Positions 1-5,542 of a stretch of 9,875 bases of DNA are shown piece by piece. Each line of letters begins with the position of its first letter. The stretch's first letter is position 1. Origin of the DNA: Clostridia bacterium. GTDB lineage: Bacteria; Bacillota; Clostridia; Christensenellales; Borkfalkiaceae. Below the pieces are notes generated by a model. That model searched no databases, was not told the DNA's origin, and saw nothing but the letters and a program-made list of their open reading frames with translations. Both the position numbers and the translations under genes were made by a program. The DNA is taken from NCBI GenBank assembly GCA_021205485.1, contig JAJPXK010000106.1, positions 1 to 9,875 of the forward strand, in the 5' to 3' direction.

Positions 1-15
1 AAATTAATATGTGTC

Positions 16-57
16 AACTTTTAATTTTTTTCCGAAACGGAATTTTTATTAAAAGTT
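16..57. repeat. AT-rich inverted repeat upstream of the terminator
   Basis: Arms AACTTTTAAT (16-25) and ATTAAAAGTT (48-57) are perfect complements. A smaller nested stem, TTCCG (30-34) with CGGAA (38-42), sits at the centre around an AAA loop, with T-rich unpaired stretches between the two stems. Function unknown. It may be part of the 3' end of the upstream transcript or a weak terminator. Confidence 0.5.
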
Positions 58-62
58 ACTAT

Positions 63-90
63 AAAGCACCGCTGGTATAGCGGTGCTTTT
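63..90 (+). terminator. Rho-independent terminator of an upstream gene outside the window
   Basis: A perfect GC-rich stem, AGCACCGCT paired with AGCGGTGCT, encloses a 5-nt GGTAT loop, is preceded by A residues and is followed by a short T run (87-90). It most plausibly ends a plus-strand transcript entering from the left. The A run on the other side could let it work in both directions. Confidence 0.75.
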
Positions 91-103
91 AGTATGAAAT
101 CGG

Positions 104-137
104 CGTCCCGATAGGGGCGGTGCACGTGCGGTGCACG
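104..137. repeat. Short hairpin and 10-bp tandem repeat upstream of the 5S gene
   Basis: A 6-bp hairpin (104-109 with 114-119, GATA loop, one G-T pair) is followed by two copies of GCGGTGCACG at 117-126 and 128-137. Their 11-bp period is about one helical turn, and each copy contains the palindrome GTGCAC. This could be a protein-binding site before the 5S gene, but no promoter could be confidently placed between here and position 218. Confidence 0.35.
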
Positions 138-270
138 ATTTAAAATTTTGCAAAAACGGGGTATTTTTTGCCAAAAAACGCTAAAATCGGGCTTTTTCTA
201 TGCCTTCAAGTCCAACAAGCTTTAGCCTTCATCGGTGGCGATAGCTTCGGGTACACCTGTTCTCATTCCG

Positions 271-328
271 TGCGAGGGCATAAATCCACTGCCCTGCTGA
301 AGGTTCGTGCGAAGCGTGAAAACGGCAG
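271..328 (+). other. 5S expansion segment 1 (58 nt, in loop C)
   Basis: This stretch interrupts the otherwise contiguous 5S motif ATTCCG/AACACAGAAG. It folds locally: AGGGCA (275-280) pairs with TGCCCT (290-295) around a 9-nt loop. A basal stem, CCGT (268-271) with ACGG (322-325), could close the segment onto the ribosomal core. The ends are ambiguous by one G (270 or 328). Whether it is kept in the mature RNA or excised cannot be told from DNA. Confidence 0.7.
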
Positions 329-395
329 AACACAGAAGTTAAGCTCGTTTACGCCGAAAGTACTAATCTGGACACGGATTGGGAGGGTGAGGAGC

Positions 396-480
396 GTAGT
401 ATAAAAACAGTGTAGTGCACTGTTTTTTACGCTCCGAGGTAAGTTTGCGTCTACGTCCCGCGCGCAAACGGTGACCGAGC
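396..480 (+). other. 5S expansion segment 2 (85 nt, at the loop A/helix I border)
   Basis: The segment lies between GGAGC (391-395) and TTGCCGATG (481-489). GAGC occurs at both borders (392-395 and 477-480), so the junction may slide by 4 nt. It contains a long hairpin, 391-398 with 428-435 (8 bp), continued by 403-412 with 418-427 (10 bp) over a 4-nt bulge, with a TAGTG loop. A second hairpin is GTTTGCG (443-449) with CGCAAAC (463-469). Both hairpins are near perfect, as expected of a structured insertion that leaves the core fold undisturbed. Confidence 0.7.
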
Positions 481-503
481 TTGCCGATGTACTTACGGCA
501 AGC
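479..503 (+). other. Hairpin competing with 5S helix I
   Basis: GCTTGCCG (479-486) and CGGCAAGC (496-503) are perfect complements around a 9-nt loop. The left arm is also the 3' strand of 5S helix I. The right arm can instead pair with 219-227 (GCTT-TA-GCC, TA bulged), extending helix I outward in a precursor. The two folds exclude each other. No T run follows, so this does not look like a terminator. Confidence 0.5.
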
Positions 504-689
504 GAGAAGGGTAGCTGCCGAATATGTTATAATATGTGCTACCGCTGCCGCGCGAGCGAAGCGACACTTTGTGCACCTTATTTATTGCACGCAATCATTC
601 CTGTCAGTATAACACGAAAAAATTTTTTCAAGTATTTATATAATGTCGTCATAGAAAAATTTCGGCAAAGCAATTAAGAGATGATTTTA
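504..689. other. Intergenic stretch without a recognisable gene
   Basis: It holds a hairpin GGTAGC (510-515) with GCTACC (538-543) enclosing an AT-rich inner repeat, a small GTGCA/TGCAC hairpin around 571-590, and a 14-bp A6T6 palindrome at 616-629 that would be intrinsically bent. A TATAAT at 528-533 has no acceptable -35 partner. The longest open frame here (471-677) begins inside the 5S gene and has no ribosome binding site or recognisable protein features. Confidence 0.5.
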
Positions 690-716
690 AAAGACGGGCG
701 ATAAGAGCCTGTCTTT
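690..716. terminator. Bidirectional terminator between the 5S region and the tannase operon
   Basis: AAAGACGGGC (690-699) pairs with GCCTGTCTTT (707-716), loop GATAAGA. It is a full 10-bp stem as plus-strand RNA (one G-U) and 9 of 10 as minus-strand RNA. It begins a few bases past the tannase stop codon and is followed by T-rich sequence on the plus side and TTTT on the minus side, so it probably ends both converging transcripts. Confidence 0.75.
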
Positions 717-720
717 ATTA

Positions 721-2103
721 TCATTTTTTTACAATGCTGTCTATCCACGCGAAAAGGTCGGGTAAATCGTAGTCGCCCGAGTGCGGCGTGTCCCACGGGG
801 AGAAGTAGTCAACGTTGCAGCCCGCTTCTTTCAGTTTTAAATTCAGGATTGCCGAAATCGCGAGCGAGGTATCTCTGTCGCGCTCGCCGTGGCGTATGCG
901 GAAATATCTCGCCTTTTGCGCCTTGTCGTCGCCTGTATAGTACATAGGGTTGAGCATTTTAATTATCGTTGAATCGGCCATATTCCCGCATGAATTGCCG
1001 TGTTCGAGACTGTATTTTGTAAAGTGCTTAAAGTCGCTTTCGCTGTCGCCGAACAGATTATTTTCCGCGCTGTCCATGGTGATATCGTCAAAGGCAGGCG
1101 CGGTTTTCATTCGCGTAATATCGCGTGCGTAGCCCGTAAAATCCATATCGGCGGCTCTGCCGTTTTCTATTTTCAGCCAGCTTTTGCTGCTCAAATTTTC
1201 GCCTGCGTCTATCGCCATTTGCGCCGAAGCGAGGACTATGCTTTTTATATAGTCCTTGAAACTGCCGTCGCCGTCTTTGTCAAGAGTAAGAGCCTTTCCG
1301 CCGTCAGTTAATTTGAGCGAATTGATATAGTCGGGAAACCTCGCGCTTAACTCTTTGGAAATCTGTATTCGCTCGTCGTTCATAACGTCGTCCACAGGGG
1401 TAAAATACGGCCTGCCGCCTTCGGATAAGATCATTTTGTGTCTGTGGCAGTCGTAAACGCCGTCAAACTGCCATTCGTAAGCCATATCCGCGTTATCCAG
1501 ATTTGTTATAGGGCAATAGCAGGACGCCGCGAAAACACTGTCGCTTGCGTCGGCCGCGCCTATCTCTTTTAAATATTTATCGTAGTCGGGGTGATTGCCC
1601 GTTGAACCTATTAAACAAGAGAGCGCGCCGCCCGCGCTTGTGCCGTTGGTTATAATTTTTTCGGCGTCGCCGGGGATATCGCTTGCAAAATAATGCAAAA
1701 ACCTTGCCGCGGCCTTATAGTCAACTATGCACGCGGGGGCGCAGCCGTAATTTTTGCCGTTTTTATCTTTCAGCGTTCTGCCGCGTATGGCGGGCGAAAC
1801 GACGACGCAGCCGTGTAATAATGCCCTGAAAACTGTTTTGCTTGTAGAGGGTTCTTCAATTTTTCCCGGTCTGTAGCCGCCTACAGCGTTCGGCATAAAT
1901 ATAGGAGCCGTGTGTAAGTTATAGCCGTTCACGTTCTTCCCGTTGAAAAAAGAGAGGGGAGCGTAGATATTCATTCTGTGAAAAGTATCGTCGGCGGGAT
2001 TATCAACAAATACTATATTTCTGTACGCGCGAAAGCTTACCTTTTCGCCGCCGAGTTCGGCAGTTTCGTCGCTGTAATTATTTTTATCAAAGAACATTGT
2101 CAT
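721..2103 (-). CDS. tanB: Subtype B tannase (tannin acylhydrolase), cytoplasmic
   Basis: A 460-residue alpha/beta-hydrolase predicted to cleave galloyl esters such as methyl gallate and gallotannins, releasing gallate. Family hallmarks are the nucleophile elbow GTSAGGA (Ser156), ADMAYEWQF (206-213), TRMK...PAF (330-338), ENNLFGD (347-353), RIRHGERDRDTS (402-413) and DTPHSGDYDL (438-447). Compared from memory with Lactiplantibacillus plantarum TanLp1 (469 residues; Ser163, Asp419, His451; gallate contacts Lys343, Glu357, Asp421), the counterparts Ser156, Asp409, His441, Lys333, Glu347 and Asp411 are all present. The C-terminal offset is a constant 10. There is no signal peptide, so it acts inside the cell. 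Its ATG overlaps the stop codon of the upstream MATE gene (ATGA), implying translational coupling as third gene of the marR operon. A related esterase with another phenolic ester as substrate is the main alternative. Confidence 0.88.
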   Translation of the reverse strand: MTMFFDKNNYSDETAELGGEKVSFRAYRNIVFVDNPADDTFHRMNIYAPLSFFNGKNVNGYNLHTAPIFMPNAVGGYRPGKIEEPSTSKTVFRALLHGCVVVSPAIRGRTLKDKNGKNYGCAPACIVDYKAAARFLHYFASDIPGDAEKIITNGTSAGGALSCLIGSTGNHPDYDKYLKEIGAADASDSVFAASCYCPITNLDNADMAYEWQFDGVYDCHRHKMILSEGGRPYFTPVDDVMNDERIQISKELSARFPDYINSLKLTDGGKALTLDKDGDGSFKDYIKSIVLASAQMAIDAGENLSSKSWLKIENGRAADMDFTGYARDITRMKTAPAFDDITMDSAENNLFGDSESDFKHFTKYSLEHGNSCGNMADSTIIKMLNPMYYTGDDKAQKARYFRIRHGERDRDTSLAISAILNLKLKEAGCNVDYFSPWDTPHSGDYDLPDLFAWIDSIVKK

Positions 2104-3524
2104 TTTACCTCGCTTACCGCATTTTGTTTTTCCGCTGCAATCTTTTTATTGAGCGAACGCGTTTCGAAAATCAGCAAAACCACCGATAGTATGGCCGAGC
2201 CTCCGTCCGCTATAGGCCCTTCAAGCAAAACGCCCTCGATGCCTATAATCGGGCAGAGAATAAGCCCCGAAAAAGTGCAGAGTATTAAATTTCTTGTAAT
2301 AGTAAGAATGGCCCCTTTGTACGCCTTGCCTACAGACATAAGTATATTGCTTGTGGTAAGCTGTATGGCGTTTAAAAATACAAGCGATAAATATGTACGG
2401 ATAAGTTTTGTGCCGAACTTAACGTATGTATTGTCGCCGCTGCCGAAAAGGAGCAGCAATTGTTTTGCGAATATCATGCAGATAAGCCATACCGAAACGC
2501 CTATCGCCAGCCCCTGTATCACGGCAAAACGTATGGCCTTTTTCACTCTGCCGTATTCCTTGTGGCCGTAGCAGTAGCCGATAAGCGGCTGCGCGCCCTG
2601 CCCCATACCGGTTGCAAGGGCGGATACAATATGGCTTAATTTCATCATAATGCCGTATGTGGCGAGGGGAATATCCGAGCCGTATTCCGACCGCGCGCCG
2701 TATTTTACCAACAGGTTATTATTTACTACAAACAGTATGGATATGCACATATTCAGCGCGAACTCTGTAAGGCCGCCTAAAACTATTTTTCCTATCAGTT
2801 TTATATCGGGGATAAACGAGTATTTTTCAAGTTTTACAGACTTGAGCCTGAAAATCATAACGGCGGAAAATATAAAGGATGCCGCCTGCCCTATAACGGT
2901 AGCCAGGGCCGCGCCCGTCATTCCGATTTCAAAGACGAAAATAAAAAGCGGGTCTAAAACGCAGTTAATAACGCAGCCTATAACTGTAGAAAGCGTAGCC
3001 GTTTTAGGTCTGCCGTCCGCCCGCAGCATATTGCTTAAGCCTATCGAGATCATATAGCAGGGGATGCCGTAGCAAATTATACTGCCGTATTCCATCGCGT
3101 AGTCGTATGTGTTTTCGGTACTGCCGAACCATACCACGATTCTGGATAGCAAAAGACGCGATACTATGGCGAAAATAATGCCTTCGGCAAACAGTAATAT
3201 TATAGAATTGCCCGCGCATCTTGACGCCCGCTTGCCGTCGCCCTTGCCTAAAAATATGCTGTAGTTTGCCGCGCAGCCGCTGCCTACAAGCAAGCCGAAC
3301 GCAAGTGCGATAGTAGTAAGGGGAAATATCACGTTGGTTGCGGCGTTGCCAAGCGAGCCTATTTTGTTGCCGATAAAAATCTGGTCTACAATGTTGTACA
3401 GCGTGTTTATAATAGTTATCAGCGCGCAGGGTATGCCGTACTTCCATACGGTCTTGCGTATATTCCCCGTAAGAAGCTGCCGTTCTTCGTCGCTTAATTG
3501 CGAATCGTCTTCAACCTCATCCAT
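2100..3524 (-). CDS. MATE-family efflux transporter (MepA-like)
   Basis: A 474-residue polytopic membrane protein of the multidrug and toxic compound extrusion family, which exports cationic or aromatic compounds by Na+ or H+ antiport. A 28-residue hydrophilic cytosolic start is followed by about 12 hydrophobic segments in two similar halves. Typical MATE features include the N-terminal-half stretch with YNIVDQIFIGNKIGSLG (43-59), the LRADGRPK loop between helices in the first half, and the GMGQGAQPLIGYCYG stretch in the second. Length is normal for the family. It starts 3 bp after the marR stop; its AGGAGG ribosome binding site lies within the last codons of marR. It ends overlapping the tannase gene. 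The context suggests export of phenolic compounds handled by this operon, but the substrate cannot be read from the sequence. Confidence 0.9.
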   Translation of the reverse strand: MDEVEDDSQLSDEERQLLTGNIRKTVWKYGIPCALITIINTLYNIVDQIFIGNKIGSLGNAATNVIFPLTTIALAFGLLVGSGCAANYSIFLGKGDGKRASRCAGNSIILLFAEGIIFAIVSRLLLSRIVVWFGSTENTYDYAMEYGSIICYGIPCYMISIGLSNMLRADGRPKTATLSTVIGCVINCVLDPLFIFVFEIGMTGAALATVIGQAASFIFSAVMIFRLKSVKLEKYSFIPDIKLIGKIVLGGLTEFALNMCISILFVVNNNLLVKYGARSEYGSDIPLATYGIMMKLSHIVSALATGMGQGAQPLIGYCYGHKEYGRVKKAIRFAVIQGLAIGVSVWLICMIFAKQLLLLFGSGDNTYVKFGTKLIRTYLSLVFLNAIQLTTSNILMSVGKAYKGAILTITRNLILCTFSGLILCPIIGIEGVLLEGPIADGGSAILSVVLLIFETRSLNKKIAAEKQNAVSEVK

Positions 3525-3527
3525 ATT

Positions 3528-3962
3528 TTATGCCTCCTCTAAAGTTGTATCGCAGGTAAGGGTTGTACAAATCTTGTTTAAATAATATTTTAGCTGAGCC
3601 GCTTCATCCTCGGTTAACCCTTTTAAAGCGAGCTCGTCGGCCCTTTTAAAGACGCTTTCCATCTTTTCGGCCGCCCGCCTGCCTTTTTCCGTGAGATAAA
3701 TGTAAATGGAGCGCCTGTTGCCGTCCTTTTGCCTTCTTTCAATAAGGTCGGCCTTTTCCATACGGGTAAGGATGCTGCCTACCGTCGTCTGTTCTATCTC
3801 GCAATAGGCGGCTATCGTCTTCTGGTCGCTGCCTTCGTGCCCCGAAAGGTAGTCCAAAATCTTCGGCTGTCCGGGCGAAAGTCCTAATTCAGCCGCGCCC
3901 GCGATAATGTTCCTCTGCAGATTGGTGTGAGCTTTCATAAGCAAATAGTGTAAAGATTCCAT
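3528..3962 (-). CDS. MarR-family transcriptional regulator
   Basis: A 144-residue winged-helix repressor, the usual size for the family. N- and C-terminal helices (1-22 and 95-132) would form the dimer interface. The DNA-binding part runs from about 30 to 92: a recognition-helix region with IEQTTVGSILTRMEKADLI (56-74), then the wing RRQKDGNRRSIYIYLTEKG (76-94) with the family's typical D-x-R/N-R-R signature. The ATG at 3962 is preceded by AGGAGG at 3968-3973, with 5-nt spacing. As first gene of the marR-MATE-tannase operon it probably represses the operon through a palindrome over its own promoter. Many MarR proteins release DNA on binding phenolic compounds, which fits the downstream tannase. 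The ligand itself is inference. Confidence 0.92.
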   Translation of the reverse strand: MESLHYLLMKAHTNLQRNIIAGAAELGLSPGQPKILDYLSGHEGSDQKTIAAYCEIEQTTVGSILTRMEKADLIERRQKDGNRRSIYIYLTEKGRRAAEKMESVFKRADELALKGLTEDEAAQLKYYLNKICTTLTCDTTLEEA

Positions 3963-3979
3963 TTAAACCTCCTGAATAA

Positions 3980-4019
3980 TAAGCATACTTATTATACGTA
4001 TGCTTACTATTTGTGTCAA
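3980..4019 (-). promoter_or_regulatory. Sigma-A promoter with overlapping MarR-type operator
   Basis: On the minus strand, TTGACA (4014-4019) and TATAAT (3991-3996) are separated by exactly 17 bp, a full consensus promoter. A perfect 9-bp inverted repeat, TAAGCATAC (3980-3988) and GTATGCTTA (3998-4006), spans the -10 box and part of the spacer. A dimer bound there would exclude RNA polymerase, the standard layout for MarR autorepression. The start site should fall about 20-25 bases before the marR start codon. Confidence 0.85.
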
Positions 4020-4079
4020 TAATTTTAACGGCAAAATGTAAAAAATATTTGCATATGAAGTATAATCCCGCGATAATGT

Positions 4080-4108
4080 TTGACAACGTCTTGTTTTCTT
4101 GCTAAAAT
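4080..4108 (+). promoter_or_regulatory. Sigma-A promoter of the tyrS leader
   Basis: TTGACA (4080-4085) and TAAAAT (4103-4108) are separated by 17 bp, facing right. It is the only strong promoter before tyrS and predicts a transcript starting near 4115, leaving an untranslated leader of roughly 425 nt. It is divergent from the marR promoter, with about 60 bp between the two -35 boxes. Confidence 0.8.
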
Positions 4109-4114
4109 ATCAAA

Positions 4115-4541
4115 AAATAAAAATCGGAAGGTATGTCAAGCATACCGCGCAAGGCACGATATTTTCACCTTTTAACCGCTGCTTTTTGTTTACAAAAAGA
4201 GCGCTTAACTTTTCCTGAAATAATAACTGCCGCAAGGCGGGTTTCCCGCCGTTAGTCGGCGCTCAATTTGCAAAAACTTTTGCTTATAGGAAAGGGTGAA
4301 TTTGCCGCACTAAATAACTGTTTCGCTGAATAGTGTGCGGCAAAGAGGGAAAACGCAGTTCGCTTTCGCTTGCGAAATAAGAACGAAGTTTGCCCTGAAA
4401 GCTCACGGAGAATAAGGTGCGACGAGCAATCGCGGCTTATTCTCGTGAATTTATATCGTAGCCGGACGGACAATTATAAAAAATTGCGCCAGATAAGATT
4501 ATTCTTATCCGGCGTTTTATATTTTTAGCGGAGAAAACAAT
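4115..4541 (+). promoter_or_regulatory. Long structured tyrS leader, probable transcription attenuator of unknown class
   Basis: No gene is supported here, but hairpins follow one another: 4130-4146 (GGTATG/CATACC); 4177-4203 (CGCT plus CTTTTTG); 4236-4250 (GGCGGG/CCCGCC) inside a weak TTTCCT/AGGAAA closing stem (4211-4293); 4302-4343 (TTGCCGCAC/GTGCGGCAA); 4364-4377; and a strong 4404-4447 stem of about 17 pairs, including GAGAATAAG/CTTATTCTC. A terminator follows immediately before tyrS. GCCGGA (4461-4466) can pair with TCCGGC (4508-4513) and would break the terminator, so it is a candidate antiterminator. Clostridial tyrS genes often have T-box leaders, but the T-box consensus (AGGGTGG-N-ACCGCG) is not visible. 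Either this is a very divergent T-box or another sensor. Confidence 0.55.
4487..4526 (+). terminator. Attenuator terminator directly upstream of tyrS
   Basis: CGCC-A-GATAAGA (4487-4498) pairs with TCTTATC-C-GGCG (4503-4514), with one A-C mismatch and a TTAT loop, followed by TTTTATATTTTT (4515-4526). It stands only 15 nt before the tyrS start codon, and its T tract abuts the ribosome binding site GGAG (4530-4533). The only promoter in sight lies upstream, so tyrS expression requires readthrough. Confidence 0.82.
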
Positions 4542-5486
4542 ATGAAAATTTATGAAGAATTGCAGGCGCGCGGGCTTATCGCACAGGTGACGGACGAAGA
4601 AGAAGTGCGTGAACTTATAAACGGCGGCGGCGCTAAATTTTATATAGGCTTTGACCCTACGGCGGACAGCCTGCACGTAGGGCACTTTATGGCGCTATGC
4701 CTTATGAAACGTCTTCAGCTCGCGGGCAACAAACCCGTCGTTCTGCTTGGCGGCGGCACGGGCTTTGTAGGCGACCCTTCGGGCAGAACTGACCTTCGCA
4801 CTATGATGGATGCCGAAACCATACAGCGCAACTGCGACTGCTTTTTAAAGCAGATAGGCAAGTTTATAGAGTTCGGCGAGGGCAAGGCCGAAGTTGTAAA
4901 CAACGCCGACTGGCTGCTGAATTTAAAATACGTTGACCTGCTCCGCGAAGTAGGGGCGGAATTTTCGGTCAACAATATGCTTCGCGCCCGTTGTTACGAG
5001 CAGCGTATGCAACGCGGTCTGAGCTTTTTTGAGTTCAACTATATGATAATGCAGTCTTACGACTTTTTGTATTTAAACGAGCATTACGGCTGCAATATGC
5101 AGTTCGGCGGCGACGACCAGTGGAGCAACATGCTGGCAGGTACAGAGCTTATAAGAAGAAAGACGGGCAAAGACGCCTACGCTATGACCATAACCCTTTT
5201 AATGAACAGCGAGGGCAACAAAATGGGCAAGACCGCCAAGGGCGCAGTATGGCTTGACCCGAACAAGACCTCGCCTCAGGAGTTTTACGATTACTGGCGG
5301 GGTATCGCCGACGCCGACGTTATGAAGTGTCTGCGTCTTTTAACCTTTATCCCCGTGGACGAGATAGAGAGAATGGAAAAGTGGAACGAAAGCCGCAACG
5401 AGGAAAAGAAACGTATTCTGGCGTACAGCTTAACCGAGCTTATCCACGGCAAAGAAGAAGCCGACAAAGCGGCAAAACGGGGGTAA
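4542..5486 (+). CDS. tyrS: Tyrosyl-tRNA synthetase lacking the C-terminal S4 domain
   Basis: The enzyme activates tyrosine with ATP and normally transfers it to tRNA-Tyr in the cytoplasm. The class I Rossmann domain is present and bacterial in type: YIGFDPTADSLHVGH (32-46) carries the HIGH-like motif, GGTGFVGDPSGRT (71-83) and NMQFGGDDQWSNM (185-197) line the tyrosine pocket, and KMGKTAKGAVWLD (226-238) is the KMSKS-type loop. The helical domain continues to about 314. The protein then stops, whereas bacterial TyrRS is usually about 400-420 residues with an RNA-binding S4 domain at the end. No frame of the 56-bp gap to the next gene encodes the missing part. Equivalent truncations of Bacillus stearothermophilus TyrRS are known to make tyrosyl-adenylate but not charge tRNA. 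The start follows GGAG at 4530-4533. It is probably cotranscribed with the MATE-kinase gene. Confidence 0.9.
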   Translation: MKIYEELQARGLIAQVTDEEEVRELINGGGAKFYIGFDPTADSLHVGHFMALCLMKRLQLAGNKPVVLLGGGTGFVGDPSGRTDLRTMMDAETIQRNCDCFLKQIGKFIEFGEGKAEVVNNADWLLNLKYVDLLREVGAEFSVNNMLRARCYEQRMQRGLSFFEFNYMIMQSYDFLYLNEHYGCNMQFGGDDQWSNMLAGTELIRRKTGKDAYAMTITLLMNSEGNKMGKTAKGAVWLDPNKTSPQEFYDYWRGIADADVMKCLRLLTFIPVDEIERMEKWNESRNEEKKRILAYSLTELIHGKEEADKAAKRG

Positions 5487-5542
5487 CCGGCAAATAAAGG
5501 AGGGCTTTTAATTAAGTTATTATACATAATAGAGGTATTGCT

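Larger units (their letters stand above)
230..489 (+). rRNA. rrf: 5S rRNA gene with two large expansion segments (possible pseudogene)
   Basis: 5S rRNA is the small RNA of the 50S subunit. The universally conserved blocks appear in order: GGCGATAGC (235-245 region), ACACCTGTTCTCATTCCG (253-270), AACACAGAAGTTAAGC (329-344), GCCGAAAGTAC (353-363) and GGGAGGGTGAGGAGC (381-395). Helix I is restored only if the 3' strand is 481-489, giving 9 pairs between 230-238 and 481-489 (three G-U). This implies extra sequence at 271-328 (58 nt, loop C, about E. coli 44/45) and 396-480 (85 nt, about E. coli 110/111). The core is then 41+67+9 = 117 nt, the normal size. Helix III is intact, and helix IV pairs as AATC/GATT. 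Helix II is imperfect, with C245-A351, T246-T349 and T247-T348 mismatches. No 16S, 23S or tRNA is adjacent. Expanded 5S rRNAs are known from some Clostridia and haloarchaea. A decayed copy cannot be excluded because of helix II. Confidence 0.8.

Noticed and set aside
168..404. Open reading frame of 78 codons on the plus strand
   Set aside because: It lies across the conserved 5S rRNA blocks, and its codons are explained by the RNA gene. It has no ribosome binding site and no protein-like features.
471..677. Open reading frame of 68 codons on the plus strand
   Set aside because: It starts inside expansion segment 2 and crosses several hairpins. Composition is irregular and no start signal is present.
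1..720. tRNA or 16S/23S rRNA genes next to the 5S
   Set aside because: No T-loop GGTTCGA-type sequence, cloverleaf or large-rRNA conserved stretch was found in the first 720 bases. The 5S stands alone in this window.
1978..2571. 197-codon plus-strand frame opposite the MATE and tannase genes
   Set aside because: It is antisense to two well-supported genes, has no family resemblance and no start signal. Its length follows from GC-skewed codon use of the real genes.
4133..4255. 40-codon open frame in the tyrS leader as a leader peptide
   Set aside because: It has only one Tyr codon, no properly spaced ribosome binding site (GGAAGG is one base from the ATG), and its start codon is inside a hairpin.
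4408..4447. Possible T-box antiterminator (AAGGTG ... CGCGG) before tyrS
   Set aside because: The two halves are separated by extra bases and form a different, nearly perfect long stem. The UGGN bulge with ACC and the flanking complementarity of a T-box are not there.
5479..5542. Frameshift in the G5 run hiding the TyrRS S4 domain
   Set aside because: I read the other two frames after position 5479. Each ends within about a dozen codons and neither resembles an S4 domain, and there is no room before the next gene.
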